A stretch of 29,328 nucleotides of DNA, taken from positions 1-29,328 of the forward strand of contig DASPUI010000140.1 of assembly GCA_035622995.1 (NCBI GenBank), written 5' to 3'. Within the stretch, counting starts at the first letter, position 1, and every line of letters begins with the position of its first letter. Shown here in pieces: positions 14,014-22,853 of the stretch. Source of the DNA: DASPUI01 sp035622995 (GTDB taxonomy: Bacteria; Verrucomicrobiota; Verrucomicrobiia; Chthoniobacterales; UBA10450). The notes beneath the pieces were generated by a model. It did not search any database, was not told the DNA's origin, and was given only the letters and a program-made list of their open reading frames with translations. Both the position numbers and the translations under genes were made by a program.

Positions 14014-17000
14014 TCAGGCTACGCGCGTGGCGAGGCGGCCATACTCGTATTGCTCAGTCGCGACGTTGACCTGACTTGATCGAATAACGTCGTAAACGGT
14101 CTTGCCGAGCTCAGCTGCTTCGTAAGGCTTTGCGATCACTCCACGGAACCCAAAATCCTGGTAGCGGCTCATCGTCGCATCGGTTGCATAACCGCTCGAG
14201 ACGATCGCATTTACGGTCGGGTCAATTTCGATCAATTTCTTGAGCGCTTCTTTTCCGCCCATTCCGCCGGGTAACGTAAGATCGAGAATCACGGCGTCGA
14301 AACGTTCGCCGGCTTCAAGTTTTTGGCGATAGAGATTCACGCCTTCAAGCGCGGTTGCGGCTTTCGCGACCTCGTAACCGAGGCGGGACAATGTGAAATC
14401 GACCAATTCCCGGATCGCTTCTTCGTCATCGACAATGAGGACGCGGCCGGTGCCGGCGATGGACTGGACGCAGGTCTGCGGTTGTTCGACCGAAAGTTGG
14501 TCCTGCTGCGGGTTCGCCGGCAAATATAAATTAAACGTTGAACCGACATGCACTTCTGAATCAACAGTCATAAGTCCGTTGTGGTTTTTCACGATCGAAT
14601 AGGCAGTGGCCAGACCAAGGCCGTTGCCCTTTGGTTTGGTGGTGAAATAAGGATCGAAGATCCGTTTGAGATACTTTTCGGGAATCCCGACGCCTTCATC
14701 CCGGATTTGGATGTGAACATAATCGCCAGGCAGCAAATCCGGAATGACCGGGACGCTGGTGGATGTGTAGCGAAAGTTCTGGCAAGCGACATGAAGGGTG
14801 CCGCCATTCGGCATCGCCTGGTCGGCATTGACTACCAGATTGGCGACAACCTGGCTGATTTGGCCGGAATCGATTTCGGCCGGCCAAAGGTCGGCGCCAA
14901 ACTGAAACTCGCTCCGATTGTGGCTGCCGCGTAGTGAAAAACTCACCGTATCCTGAATTAATTTTCCGATTGAGGCCGTCTTCTTAATCGGAGCTCCGCC
15001 GCGAGCGAATGTGAGCAGTTGCTGGGCAAGATCGCGCGCCCGAAGCGAGGCGTTCTTTGCGTCATCCAGCCGCGTTGACATCTCGTCGTTGGCGGGAAGT
15101 AAAAGCGACGCCAGCGAAATATTGCCAATGATCGCGGTAAGCAGGTTGTTAAAGTCGTGAGCGATGCCGCCTGCGAGCAACCCAAGCTGCTCCAGCGTCT
15201 CGTCCTTGCGCCGTTCGGCTTCATCGCGTTGCCGCTCGGTGATGTCGCGAAAAACGAGGACCACACCGGCGACTTCGTTCTTGTTGTCGAGGATCGGCGA
15301 TGCGACTTGTTCGATCACGCGCTCTGCGCCCTCCCGGGACGTAAGGGTGACTCTTTCGGGAAGAAATTGGAGAATCGACTGCGCCTCGTTACGCGAACCG
15401 ACTTTTTGGATCTTGGCTTGCGTCGCCAGATCGACCATGACGTTAAAGATCGACTTGAGCGGCTGGCCGACCGCTTCTTGAGAATTCCAGCCGGTCAATC
15501 TTTCGGCTTCCTTGTTGATGGTCGTAATTTTTCCGTGAACATCGGTTGTGATAACTCCGTCGCCAATGGACCGAAGGGTGACCGCGAGGCTCTCCTTTTC
15601 GGCTGCAATTTGTCGTTCGAAGCGTTTGCGCTCGGTCACGTCACGCACCATCGCAACGTAAAGCATTTGTTGATCGACAATCATCTGGCTCAATGAAATT
15701 TCGACCGGGAAAATAACCTGCTTGCGTGTCCGGCCGACCGCGAGCGTCGTGCCGCCAGTGCTCTTAATAATTTCATTCCAAGCCCACGTCACCGGCTTAT
15801 CGTCGTAATCGCCTGCGTATCGGCGGGGTATTAAGCGGGTGAACGCGAGACCGATCATTTCATTGTCGCGGCAGCCGAACATTTTTTCAGCCGCCGGGTT
15901 CATCGAACAAATCACACCTGCTTCATCGACCGTGATCATTCCATCGAGAATGTTTTCGATGATTGATCGGATACGGGTTTCGATGCCTTCGAGTTTGGAA
16001 AACTGGCGGCGAACCATCACAAAGCTGTAGCTGTTCGAAACGATCAACAAGCCAACAGCCAGGAATGCGAGCAGCCCAAGGGCAGTGGTCTTGACGATCC
16101 GTTCGTGATTGGCGGAGCTCGCCCTCAATTCGTAGACGTTGAGCTCGTTCTTCTCAAAAGTTCCCAGCATTTGGCGGGTTTGCTCCATCTGGTTTTCGCC
16201 GCCATCACTCGCGGCCAGTGCGGTGACGTCTTTTTCTGTCCGCTTCGCTTCCATCTCCGGCAAAGCTGCACTGTTGATCCAGTGCTCCACGTTTGCCCGA
16301 ATCTCGGCGAGTAATTCAGCCTGCGGGGGAGAGCTGGCGACGAGGACCGACAGATATGCGTTGTAGGTCGAGAAATCCATCGCTGCGCGTTTATAACCTT
16401 CGGCAAAACTATTTTCTCCGGTCAGCAAGTAGCCTCGTTTTTCCTTTTCCATCTCGACTACCGAGCGTTCGAGCTTTGGCAGAAAATCGAGGATCTGCGT
16501 GGATTGGGTGGCCCATTCCTGATCGTGCATGCGCTGATTCAACACGATCTGCTCCTCGTCCTGGAGCGATTGGAGAACCTCCCGTGCTTGATCCAGAAGT
16601 GAATTACCAAGAGCAAGTTCGGTCGAGTTGTTACCCGGCTTTGTTTCGACCGTGCCTTTGTCCTGACGTGACGTCATTTCCGGTAAGGCAATACTGCGGA
16701 GCCATTCCTGAACGACGTTCTGCACTCGCATCACGCGCTTTCGCTGATCCGGTGCATTCACAATGAGAGAAGTCAGCTCTTCGATTCGGCTCGTGATTTG
16801 TTCCCGTCGGAAGTCGAAACTCGAGCGAAACCGCTGGTCGCCTGTCAGAAGAAACCCGCGATGTCCGGTTTCCATCTCGGCGATGTCGTTTTCAATCAGA
16901 CCGCTAAGGCGCATTACTGCGATGGTGTGAGCGCGCAGGGTCTCCTGAAAATGGTTGCGCAGCGTGACGTAGAGAAAAACACCGGCCAGAAAGATGATGA

Positions 17001-17145
17001 CAATGGCACCGGCGGTAGTACCGGAGAGGAGCTTGAAATGGAAGTGCTTCTGGCTGAAGAGCCAGCCGGCGACACGATCAAAAAAACGATTCTTGGAGGG
17101 ATTTTCGGTGATCTCCGGCAGTGCCGCGGTTGCCACAATTCTCAT
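14014..17145 (-). CDS. Hybrid sensor histidine kinase: tandem CHASE3, two PAS, HisKA, HATPase, receiver
   Basis: A 1043-residue membrane sensor kinase. The first membrane helix is at about 42-62. Two CHASE3-type sensor modules follow: the signature METGHRGFLLTGD is at 91-103 and MEKEKRGYLLTGE at 232-244. A second membrane helix (354-370) leads to PAS1 (about 385-505) and PAS2 (about 515-638), each ending in a RDVTER/RDITER PAC motif. HisKA has the phospho-acceptor His663 (GIAHDFNNLL). The ATPase domain has the N box (NLVVNADQAMP, Asn773), DEGVGIP, FDPYFTTK and GNGLGLA. The C-terminal receiver has an acidic pocket (VDDEE, 905-909), phospho-acceptor Asp955 and Lys1006. No separate response regulator is adjacent, so output probably goes through a regulator or phosphotransfer protein elsewhere. 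It lies 42 bases after truA. Confidence 0.93.
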   Translation of the reverse strand: MRIVATAALPEITENPSKNRFFDRVAGWLFSQKHFHFKLLSGTTAGAIVIIFLAGVFLYVTLRNHFQETLRAHTIAVMRLSGLIENDIAEMETGHRGFLLTGDQRFRSSFDFRREQITSRIEELTSLIVNAPDQRKRVMRVQNVVQEWLRSIALPEMTSRQDKGTVETKPGNNSTELALGNSLLDQAREVLQSLQDEEQIVLNQRMHDQEWATQSTQILDFLPKLERSVVEMEKEKRGYLLTGENSFAEGYKRAAMDFSTYNAYLSVLVASSPPQAELLAEIRANVEHWINSAALPEMEAKRTEKDVTALAASDGGENQMEQTRQMLGTFEKNELNVYELRASSANHERIVKTTALGLLAFLAVGLLIVSNSYSFVMVRRQFSKLEGIETRIRSIIENILDGMITVDEAGVICSMNPAAEKMFGCRDNEMIGLAFTRLIPRRYAGDYDDKPVTWAWNEIIKSTGGTTLAVGRTRKQVIFPVEISLSQMIVDQQMLYVAMVRDVTERKRFERQIAAEKESLAVTLRSIGDGVITTDVHGKITTINKEAERLTGWNSQEAVGQPLKSIFNVMVDLATQAKIQKVGSRNEAQSILQFLPERVTLTSREGAERVIEQVASPILDNKNEVAGVVLVFRDITERQRDEAERRKDETLEQLGLLAGGIAHDFNNLLTAIIGNISLASLLLPANDEMSTRLDDAKNASLRARDLAQQLLTFARGGAPIKKTASIGKLIQDTVSFSLRGSHNRSEFQFGADLWPAEIDSGQISQVVANLVVNADQAMPNGGTLHVACQNFRYTSTSVPVIPDLLPGDYVHIQIRDEGVGIPEKYLKRIFDPYFTTKPKGNGLGLATAYSIVKNHNGLMTVDSEVHVGSTFNLYLPANPQQDQLSVEQPQTCVQSIAGTGRVLIVDDEEAIRELVDFTLSRLGYEVAKAATALEGVNLYRQKLEAGERFDAVILDLTLPGGMGGKEALKKLIEIDPTVNAIVSSGYATDATMSRYQDFGFRGVIAKPYEAAELGKTVYDVIRSSQVNVATEQYEYGRLATRVA

Positions 17146-17187
17146 AAAGCAACAATCCTGCCATCGGTAACTCCGACGCGCTGGTGG

Positions 17188-17931
17188 CTAATAGATCACT
17201 CTAATAAGAAACAATCCTTCTGCGGGCGCGGCGACGCGCGACCCGATTGGCCGACCGGATTCGAGCTCCGCTTTGATTTTGCTTAAGTCTGTTTTAGCTA
17301 GCGCGCATCGAACGAGAGCACCCGTTATCAAACGGGCCATTTTGTAAAGAAAGCCGTCGCCATTAAATTCAATCGTTATAAGAGAGCCTCGATGCCGGAC
17401 GTGAATGGAATGAATCGTTCGGATGGTGCTTTTCTCCAACTGTCCGCGGTTGGCGGCGAACGCTGCAAAATCGTGCCGGCCGACGAAAAGAGTTGCCGCC
17501 TCTTCTAAAAGATTGAAATCGAGCGGCGTCGAAACATGCCCGGCACGCTTGAACTCGAGCGGCGGCAGAACAGCAGCCGCCCAAATTCGATATTGATAGA
17601 TTTTTCCTTTGGCGGAAAAGCGCGCATGAAACGTCGGCGACACATACCGGCTTCGCAAAATGCGAATAGTTGGCGGCAAAAAGGCGTTCAGGGCATTCGG
17701 CCAATCGGTAGGTGATAGTCGCCGATTCGGAAGATCGACATGAGCGCATTGAGCCAACGCGTGAACTCCGGCATCGGTTCGTCCAGCACCATGGACGCGA
17801 ACGCGCTTGCCTGTTACGCGCTTGAAAGCACGCTCGAGTTGATCTTGAACGGTGTTTTGATGCGACTGGCTCTGCCATCCGCCGAAGCCGGCTCCGTCGT
17901 AGGCAACAATCAATTTCAGCCGATCCGGCAT
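17188..17931 (-). CDS. truA: tRNA pseudouridine(38-40) synthase
   Basis: A 247-residue enzyme that makes pseudouridine at positions 38-40 in the tRNA anticodon arm. The N-terminus reads LIVAYDGAGFGGWQ; the catalytic Asp53 is in GRTDAGVHA (50-58). FSAKGKIYQYRI and the C-terminal GDGFLYKMARLITG are family landmarks. I take the ATG at 17929-17931, one base after the ruvX stop; a longer frame from TTG 17961 would overlap ruvX and adds unconserved residues. It is third in the unit manC-ruvX-truA, tightly packed and likely co-transcribed. Confidence 0.95.
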   Translation of the reverse strand: MPDRLKLIVAYDGAGFGGWQSQSHQNTVQDQLERAFKRVTGKRVRVHGAGRTDAGVHALAQCAHVDLPNRRLSPTDWPNALNAFLPPTIRILRSRYVSPTFHARFSAKGKIYQYRIWAAAVLPPLEFKRAGHVSTPLDFNLLEEAATLFVGRHDFAAFAANRGQLEKSTIRTIHSIHVRHRGSLITIEFNGDGFLYKMARLITGALVRCALAKTDLSKIKAELESGRPIGSRVAAPAEGLFLIRVIY

Positions 17932-17932
17932 T

Positions 17933-18373
17933 TCAACCCGGCGGGTTTCCCGCCAATACAATTTTCTCCCGCGTTCGATCGAGATAACCTTGTAAAATAA
18001 GTTGGGCCGCGACCTGGTCTACGTAACCGCGAGTTTCCCTCGTCTTTTTTCCAGCCGTTCGCAACGCCCGGTTGGCCGCCGCAGTCGTTAACCGTTCATC
18101 CCACATCAGAACTTCACAGGCCAGGATTGTCCGCAGCTTGTTCGCGAAAGCGATCGCATCTTCTGCGGCTTTGCCGATTTGGCCGCTCATTTTTCGCGGT
18201 ACTCCAACGACTACCGTGCCGATGTGCCGCTCGCTCACAATCTGCGCAATCCGCCGTGGAATGTCTTGTTTCGCCGAGATTGTTTCCAACGGATGGGCGA
18301 GCAAGCGCAATTCATCCGAGATCGCAAGTCCAATTCGAACGCTGCCGAAGTCGATTCCCAGAGCCGGACTCAT
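17933..18373 (-). CDS. ruvX: Putative pre-16S rRNA nuclease / Holliday junction resolvase-like protein (YqgF family)
   Basis: A 146-residue RNase H-fold protein. Conserved parts: LGIDFGSVRIGLAISD with the first catalytic Asp, VVVGVPRKMSGQIGKAAEDA, WDERLTTAAANRAL with the catalytic Glu, and the late Asp in YVDQVAAQLIL. In E. coli YqgF is needed for 16S rRNA 5' end maturation; the resolvase role is by homology. It starts 3 bases after the manC stop. Confidence 0.93.
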   Translation of the reverse strand: MSPALGIDFGSVRIGLAISDELRLLAHPLETISAKQDIPRRIAQIVSERHIGTVVVGVPRKMSGQIGKAAEDAIAFANKLRTILACEVLMWDERLTTAAANRALRTAGKKTRETRGYVDQVAAQLILQGYLDRTREKIVLAGNPPG

Positions 18374-18376
18374 TAG

Positions 18377-19450
18377 CTACTGCAACTCGGCCGGCAATTT
18401 CCGAAGCAGACTCTTGATTTTCTCCGCCTGGTGCCGATGACAAACCAAAATCGCATCCTTGGTCCGGACGACAATCAAATTGTGGACGCCGAGCAAGGCG
18501 ACATGCGTTCCATCCGGATCAAAAACGATGTTGTGGGTCGAATCGAGAGCGGTCAGGGGACAATTTGCGGCGTTGCTTTGTTCATCATTTTTGAAATAAC
18601 GCGCCACCGCCAGCCAGCTGCCAACATCGTCCCAATCGAACGCCGCCTCCACTACCAGAACGCGATCTGCTTTTTCCATGATCGCATAATCGAACGAGAT
18701 CCGAGGCAGGTCGACGAACCGTTCTTGTAACACTCTCTCAAATTTCCCCGGCGCGCGAATTTGCGAAATAAAATCGGCCAGCTGCGGCGAGTGGCGATTG
18801 AATTCGCTCAAAACTGTTGGCACGGACCAAACAAACATGCCGGCATTCCAGCGAAAGTTTCCTTTGCGCAAAAACGATTCCGCCAGATCAACGTTAGGCT
18901 TTTCGCGAAACCGCTGGACGTGGTGGACGGCGATTTTACTCGGGCCGTCGCGCATCTGAATTGGTTCCCCATGCTCGATGTAGCCGAAGCCGGGGCATGC
19001 CCAGGTTGGTTTGATGCCAATCGTGACCAGCGCGCCCGTTTCTTCAGCTGCCTTCGCCGCCGTCCTAATTGTTTCCTGAAAAGCTGCTCGATTTGCGATC
19101 ACGTGATCGGCCGGCAATACCACCATTATAGCGGAGTGATCGCGGGCGGCGACCCAACCCGTTCCGAGCGCGACCGCGGCGGCGGTGTCGCGCTTTGCCG
19201 GCTCGGCTACAATATTTTCTTTGGGAAACTTGCCGAGCAAATCGCGCACGGCCTTCTCCTGTTCGACATTCGTCAAAATAAGAATCTGCTCGCGCGGAAT
19301 CAGGTCTTCCAAACGCGCAATCGTTTCCTCGAGTAGCGTCGTATTTGAAATGAGGCGGAGCAGCTGCTTCGGATAAGAATGCCGGCTCAAAGGCCAAAAC
19401 CGTTCGCCGCTGCCGCCAGCGAGGATGAGCGCGTAAAACGAGTTAGACAT
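18377..19450 (-). CDS. manC: Mannose-1-phosphate guanylyltransferase
   Basis: A 357-residue nucleotidyltransferase that makes GDP-mannose from mannose 1-phosphate and GTP for glycans. The pyrophosphorylase signature is GGSGERFWP (12-20), followed by PKQLL. Other marks are AEPAKRDTAAAVALG, PADHVI, FREKPNVDLAESFL, NAGMFVW and a DWDDVGSW segment that contacts the sugar. The phosphomannose-isomerase domain of bifunctional ManC proteins is absent, which matches the shorter type. I chose ATG 19450 because the conserved region starts 8 residues later; an upstream in-frame extension to 19519 looks non-coding. It is first in the ruvX-truA unit. Confidence 0.93.
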   Translation of the reverse strand: MSNSFYALILAGGSGERFWPLSRHSYPKQLLRLISNTTLLEETIARLEDLIPREQILILTNVEQEKAVRDLLGKFPKENIVAEPAKRDTAAAVALGTGWVAARDHSAIMVVLPADHVIANRAAFQETIRTAAKAAEETGALVTIGIKPTWACPGFGYIEHGEPIQMRDGPSKIAVHHVQRFREKPNVDLAESFLRKGNFRWNAGMFVWSVPTVLSEFNRHSPQLADFISQIRAPGKFERVLQERFVDLPRISFDYAIMEKADRVLVVEAAFDWDDVGSWLAVARYFKNDEQSNAANCPLTALDSTHNIVFDPDGTHVALLGVHNLIVVRTKDAILVCHRHQAEKIKSLLRKLPAELQ

Positions 19451-19541
19451 GTCGATGCCGCGACCAGCAACAAGGCAAAATCGCTGCAATGCGCGGATTT
19501 TCCCGTTTATTTTTAACAAACGAGACGTATAAGGTTAGGCG

Positions 19542-19838
19542 ATGTCGTTCCCAATATCCATTTCAAAAAATCCCGCGCCCGCGGATGGCTTGCTTACGTT
19601 AACTCGCACCGCCGTCGGCCTCGGAATCGGAATACTGATGGCTGATAAGATCAAGCGACCGGTCCGCCAGGTCGCAGCGATCGCGCTGGTTTCGGTGGGC
19701 GCTCTTGCGGCCGTTCCGTTTCTGCTCCGAATTACCCTGGAAAGGCTCAATCGTCCTGAATCGGAGCGCGGAAGCCGGGCCCGGCTTCGTTCCATTCGCG
19801 GCGATTCCGGCTACTCGCAGGAGCAGGACGTTTATTGA
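19542..19838 (+). CDS. Small membrane protein of unknown function
   Basis: A 98-residue protein with a glycine-rich hydrophobic stretch at about 18-34 and another at about 45-62, and a strongly basic C-terminus (RLNRPESERGSRARLRSIRG). No family is recognised. The ATG is preceded by AAGG at 8 bases and by TATAAG (19528-19533), which may be a -10 element giving a very short leader. It sits between the divergent manC and the carboxylase gene. Confidence 0.5.
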   Translation: MSFPISISKNPAPADGLLTLTRTAVGLGIGILMADKIKRPVRQVAAIALVSVGALAAVPFLLRITLERLNRPESERGSRARLRSIRGDSGYSQEQDVY

Positions 19839-19847
19839 TCAAAAATC

Positions 19848-19866
19848 GGCGCTTGTGCCAAGCGCC
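19848..19866 (+). terminator. Hairpin after the small membrane protein gene
   Basis: A perfect 8-bp stem (GGCGCTTG with CAAGCGCC) and a 3-base loop start 10 bases after the stop. Only two T follow on the plus strand, but on the minus strand it is followed by GATTTTTG. It may end transcription in either direction and separate this gene from the carboxylase at 19908. Confidence 0.5.
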
Positions 19867-19907
19867 TTGCGTAAAATTGCTCCGCGGATTAAGCGTGAGG
19901 TTTCACC

Positions 19908-21536
19908 ATGCCTAGCCAATCAACGTCTGCTGCGGAATCTCTGCGCGATCGCTGCCGCGAGATCCTGAAAGAGGAAGCCGTACTGCGCCAGGGTGGCGGC
20001 AAAGCCGGTTTGGAGAGGCAGCGCAAACTTGGCCGGCTTCCCGCGCGTGAGCGCATTGCCCATCTCCTGGATCCGGAAACCGATTTTTTTGAAATTGGAC
20101 TCTGGGCCGCCTACAAAATGTATCAGGAGTGGGGGAATATCGTCGCGGCCGGAACAATCGCAGGCATCGGCACTGTCGGTGGCATTCCGTGCATGATCGT
20201 TGCGAACGACGCATCGGTGAAGGCGGGGGCATTCTTTCCGCAGACCTGCAAAAAACTTCTGCGTGCACAGCGGATCGCTTTCGAATGTTCGCTTCCAATT
20301 ATTTACCTGGTCGATTCCGCCGGCGTCTTTTTGCCAATGCAGGACGAGATTTTTCCCGACGAAGACGATTTTGGGCGCATCTTTCGAAACAATTCGGTCA
20401 TCTCCGCCGCTGGCATTCCACAGTTCGCTGCCATCATGGGTAACTGCGTCGCCGGCGGAGCCTACTTGCCGGTGCTGTGCGACAAGATTTTGATGACTCA
20501 GGGGAGCGGCTTGTATTTGGCCGGGCCATCGCTCGTCAAGGCGGCGATCGGCCAGGTGGTCGATCAGGAGGAACTGGGCGGCGCCCATATGCACGCAGAA
20601 GTCAGCGGCACGGTCGATTTCTACGAGAAGGACGATGTTTCCTGTTTGAAGCGACTCCGCTCGTTAGTCGCTCTTTTACCCGAAGCGAGTGCTACCGACC
20701 GCAAGACCGACAGCAAGCCGGCAAAGCCGGCCAAGGATCCCGACACGCTTTATGATCTTGTTAGCTTGGATGGGCAAAAAAACTATGACGTCCGCGATTT
20801 AGTCGCATCGATCATCGATGCGAAATCGCTCGATGAATACAAGGCGGATTATGGCAAAACGCTGGTGACCGCTTATGCGCGAATAAATCGCCAGCCGGTT
20901 GGCATCGTTGCGAGCCAGAGATTGCAAGTGCGAACCAAAAAAGAAGGCATTCAAATGGGCGGCGTCATTTATTCTGATAGTGCCGACAAGGCCGCTCGCT
21001 TCATTCTGGATTGCAACCAAACTGGATTGCCGATTATTTTTTTCCAGGACGTTACCGGTTTCATGGTTGGCCGCGACGCCGAGCAAAGCGGGATCATTCG
21101 GAGCGGGGCGAAGCTGGTGAACGCGGTCAGTAATTCAATCGTTCCGAAAATCACAGTCGTAATCGGCGGCTCGTTCGGCGCCGGCAATTATGCGCTTTGC
21201 GGTAAAGCGTACGATCCGCGGTTTATCGTCGCATGGCCAAATGCCCGTTACGCCGTGATGGGCGCTGCGCAGGCTTCCGACACGGTGTTTTCAATCCTCG
21301 CTCGCGCTCGCGAACGCGGCGACAAGAAAGCTTCACACGAAGAGCTCGACGATCTTCGGCGAAAAGTGAAACAAAGCTACGAGGAGCAGACCGATATTCG
21401 TTACGGGGCCGCCCGTGGTTGGATCGATGCGATCATTCAACCCCATGAAACACGCGACGTGCTCGTCAAACTTCTTCAATTCGTTTCGCGCCCGACGCCC
21501 AAGGCGCATTTCCATACGGGCGTTATCCAGGTTTAA
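19908..21536 (+). CDS. Acyl-CoA carboxylase carboxyltransferase (beta) subunit, methylcrotonyl-CoA carboxylase-like
   Basis: A 542-residue biotin-dependent carboxyltransferase. The N-terminal half has VDSAGVFLPMQDEIFPDEDDFG (from 135; residues in two parts) and the oxyanion segment VAGGAYLPVL (181-190), then LGGAHMHAEVSGTVDF. The C-terminal half has GFMVGRDAEQSG (384-395) and GGSFGAGNYALCG (420-432). The wording of these motifs is closer to the MCC beta subunit (leucine breakdown) than to propionyl-CoA carboxylase. A Lys/Pro-rich linker (about 262-280) joins the halves. GAGGT-like GAGGT lies 6 bases before the ATG, a good ribosome-binding site. The biotin carboxylase/carrier subunit is not in the window. 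A crotonase follows after 4 bases. Confidence 0.88.
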   Translation: MPSQSTSAAESLRDRCREILKEEAVLRQGGGKAGLERQRKLGRLPARERIAHLLDPETDFFEIGLWAAYKMYQEWGNIVAAGTIAGIGTVGGIPCMIVANDASVKAGAFFPQTCKKLLRAQRIAFECSLPIIYLVDSAGVFLPMQDEIFPDEDDFGRIFRNNSVISAAGIPQFAAIMGNCVAGGAYLPVLCDKILMTQGSGLYLAGPSLVKAAIGQVVDQEELGGAHMHAEVSGTVDFYEKDDVSCLKRLRSLVALLPEASATDRKTDSKPAKPAKDPDTLYDLVSLDGQKNYDVRDLVASIIDAKSLDEYKADYGKTLVTAYARINRQPVGIVASQRLQVRTKKEGIQMGGVIYSDSADKAARFILDCNQTGLPIIFFQDVTGFMVGRDAEQSGIIRSGAKLVNAVSNSIVPKITVVIGGSFGAGNYALCGKAYDPRFIVAWPNARYAVMGAAQASDTVFSILARARERGDKKASHEELDDLRRKVKQSYEEQTDIRYGAARGWIDAIIQPHETRDVLVKLLQFVSRPTPKAHFHTGVIQV

Positions 21537-21540
21537 TCGT

Positions 21541-22305
21541 ATGCCCGTGATTCTGGTGGAAAAACACGCGCCGCAGATCACTGTCGTGACCCTAAATCGG
21601 CCTGAACGCCGCAATTCGCTTACGATCGAACTGCTGAGCGAACTGGTGGCCGCGATCGAAGTTGCGGCCAATGAGCCGCATGAACGAGTGATGATTTTGC
21701 GCGGCGCGGGTGCCGCATTTTGCACCGGCCTGGACTTGAAGGAAGCCGCCGATCATGTGAAGGCACATGCGACCGCTGAAATGGTGGCAAAAACCCTGGT
21801 CACCCTCAGTCAAACTCGGTTGATTACGATTGCTGCTGTCCACGGTGCGGCTGTCGCCGGCGGAGCGGGAATCATGTCGGCTTGCGATTTCGTTGTTGCA
21901 GCCGAAAAAACAAAGATTGGTTATCCGGAAGTCCGTCGAGGATTGGTTGCCGGTCTCGTCATGACTTTTCTACGCCGGCAAATTGGCGAACGAAATATGC
22001 GCGAATTGTTGCTCAGTTCCGAATTAATCGATGCCGAACGCGCAAGGGAAATCGGGCTGGTCAATCGTGTTGTGCCGGCTGACGAATTGATGGACGAAGC
22101 ACTTGGATTTGCTGGGTCCGTCTTGCAAGGCGCACCTGGGGCGCAGGCGCAGACAAAACGCCTGATTGAAGAACTTTGGTCGAGCGCGGTGAAAGACGAC
22201 GTCGGCCTTGCCCTAAAATATCACATGCAAGCACGCGAATCGGCCGAGGCACGCGAGGGGATTGCAGCCTTTAACCAAAAGCGAAAACCGAATTGGATTT
22301 TGTGA
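21541..22305 (+). CDS. Enoyl-CoA hydratase/isomerase family protein, possibly methylglutaconyl-CoA hydratase
   Basis: A 254-residue crotonase-fold protein. The CoA and oxyanion-hole pieces are visible: LNRPERRNSL, GAGAAFCTGLDLKE, and GAAVAGGAGIMSACD. A Glu in IGYPEVRRG lies at a usual catalytic position. Methylglutaconyl-CoA hydratase acts right after methylcrotonyl-CoA carboxylase, so the 4-base spacing to that gene suggests this role (liuB-liuC arrangement), but the fold alone does not prove the substrate. The ATG at 21541 is the start. The frame is open further upstream within the carboxylase gene, but that part is antiframe and not conserved. Confidence 0.85.
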   Translation: MPVILVEKHAPQITVVTLNRPERRNSLTIELLSELVAAIEVAANEPHERVMILRGAGAAFCTGLDLKEAADHVKAHATAEMVAKTLVTLSQTRLITIAAVHGAAVAGGAGIMSACDFVVAAEKTKIGYPEVRRGLVAGLVMTFLRRQIGERNMRELLLSSELIDAERAREIGLVNRVVPADELMDEALGFAGSVLQGAPGAQAQTKRLIEELWSSAVKDDVGLALKYHMQARESAEAREGIAAFNQKRKPNWIL

Positions 22306-22343
22306 GGCGCTCGCCGGGACCAAGCCGGCCGGTCGCTACGACA

Positions 22344-22763
22344 TCACGCTTTTCCGGCGGCAGCGCCCTGATACTGCGCACTTCCGAAACCGAGAATCGG
22401 CAGGAAAATAAAACCAAGAAAGGCGAGACCGATCCCAAAGCCGGCTCCTTTACCAAAACTCTTCGCCATATCGAGCGAGAGAATGATCAGGATAATGAAA
22501 TTTACGAATGGAATGAGCATGAGAATCACCCACCAGCCTGGCCGTCCGACGATCTTGCACCAAACATAGACGTTGTAGATCGGAATAATCGACGCCCAGC
22601 CTGGTTGATTGGCTTTTGAAAAAACCCGCCACATCGCAGCAATAACCAAAAGCATGACCGCCGTCCAAATGACCCAGAACATCGGACTGGGCGGGTTGCC
22701 GGATGGACGCGTGCCGAATTCAGCCTGCGCGAAGAAAAATGCAGCTGCAAGAAATGATGTCAT
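22344..22763 (-). CDS. DUF5684-type membrane protein
   Basis: A 139-residue protein with a possible signal or membrane helix at the start and three to four more hydrophobic segments. The stretch VFSKANQPGWASIIPIYNVY, then IVGRPGWWVILMLIPFVNF and AKSFGKGAGFGIGLAFLGFIF, matches the DUF5684 pattern from memory (often annotated as a signal peptidase I-like protein, but without any peptidase residues). Function is unknown. It follows the dehydrogenase gene on the same strand with a gap of 90 bases, and its stop faces the crotonase stop across 38 bases. That gap contains a GC-rich inverted repeat around CCGGCCGG with no T-run. Confidence 0.75.
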   Translation of the reverse strand: MTSFLAAAFFFAQAEFGTRPSGNPPSPMFWVIWTAVMLLVIAAMWRVFSKANQPGWASIIPIYNVYVWCKIVGRPGWWVILMLIPFVNFIILIILSLDMAKSFGKGAGFGIGLAFLGFIFLPILGFGSAQYQGAAAGKA

Positions 22764-22853
22764 AAGAGATTTGAGTTGTTAGGGCTACGAGGCTGAGCGA
22801 TCCGCCCCCGGGCAGCAAGAAGAATCGCAAGCGCCTCGGGATAAACGCTATCT

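Noticed and set aside
22306..22343. GC-rich inverted repeat between the crotonase and DUF5684 genes as a terminator
   Set aside because: It is mostly a CCGGCCGG palindrome with no T-run on either strand.
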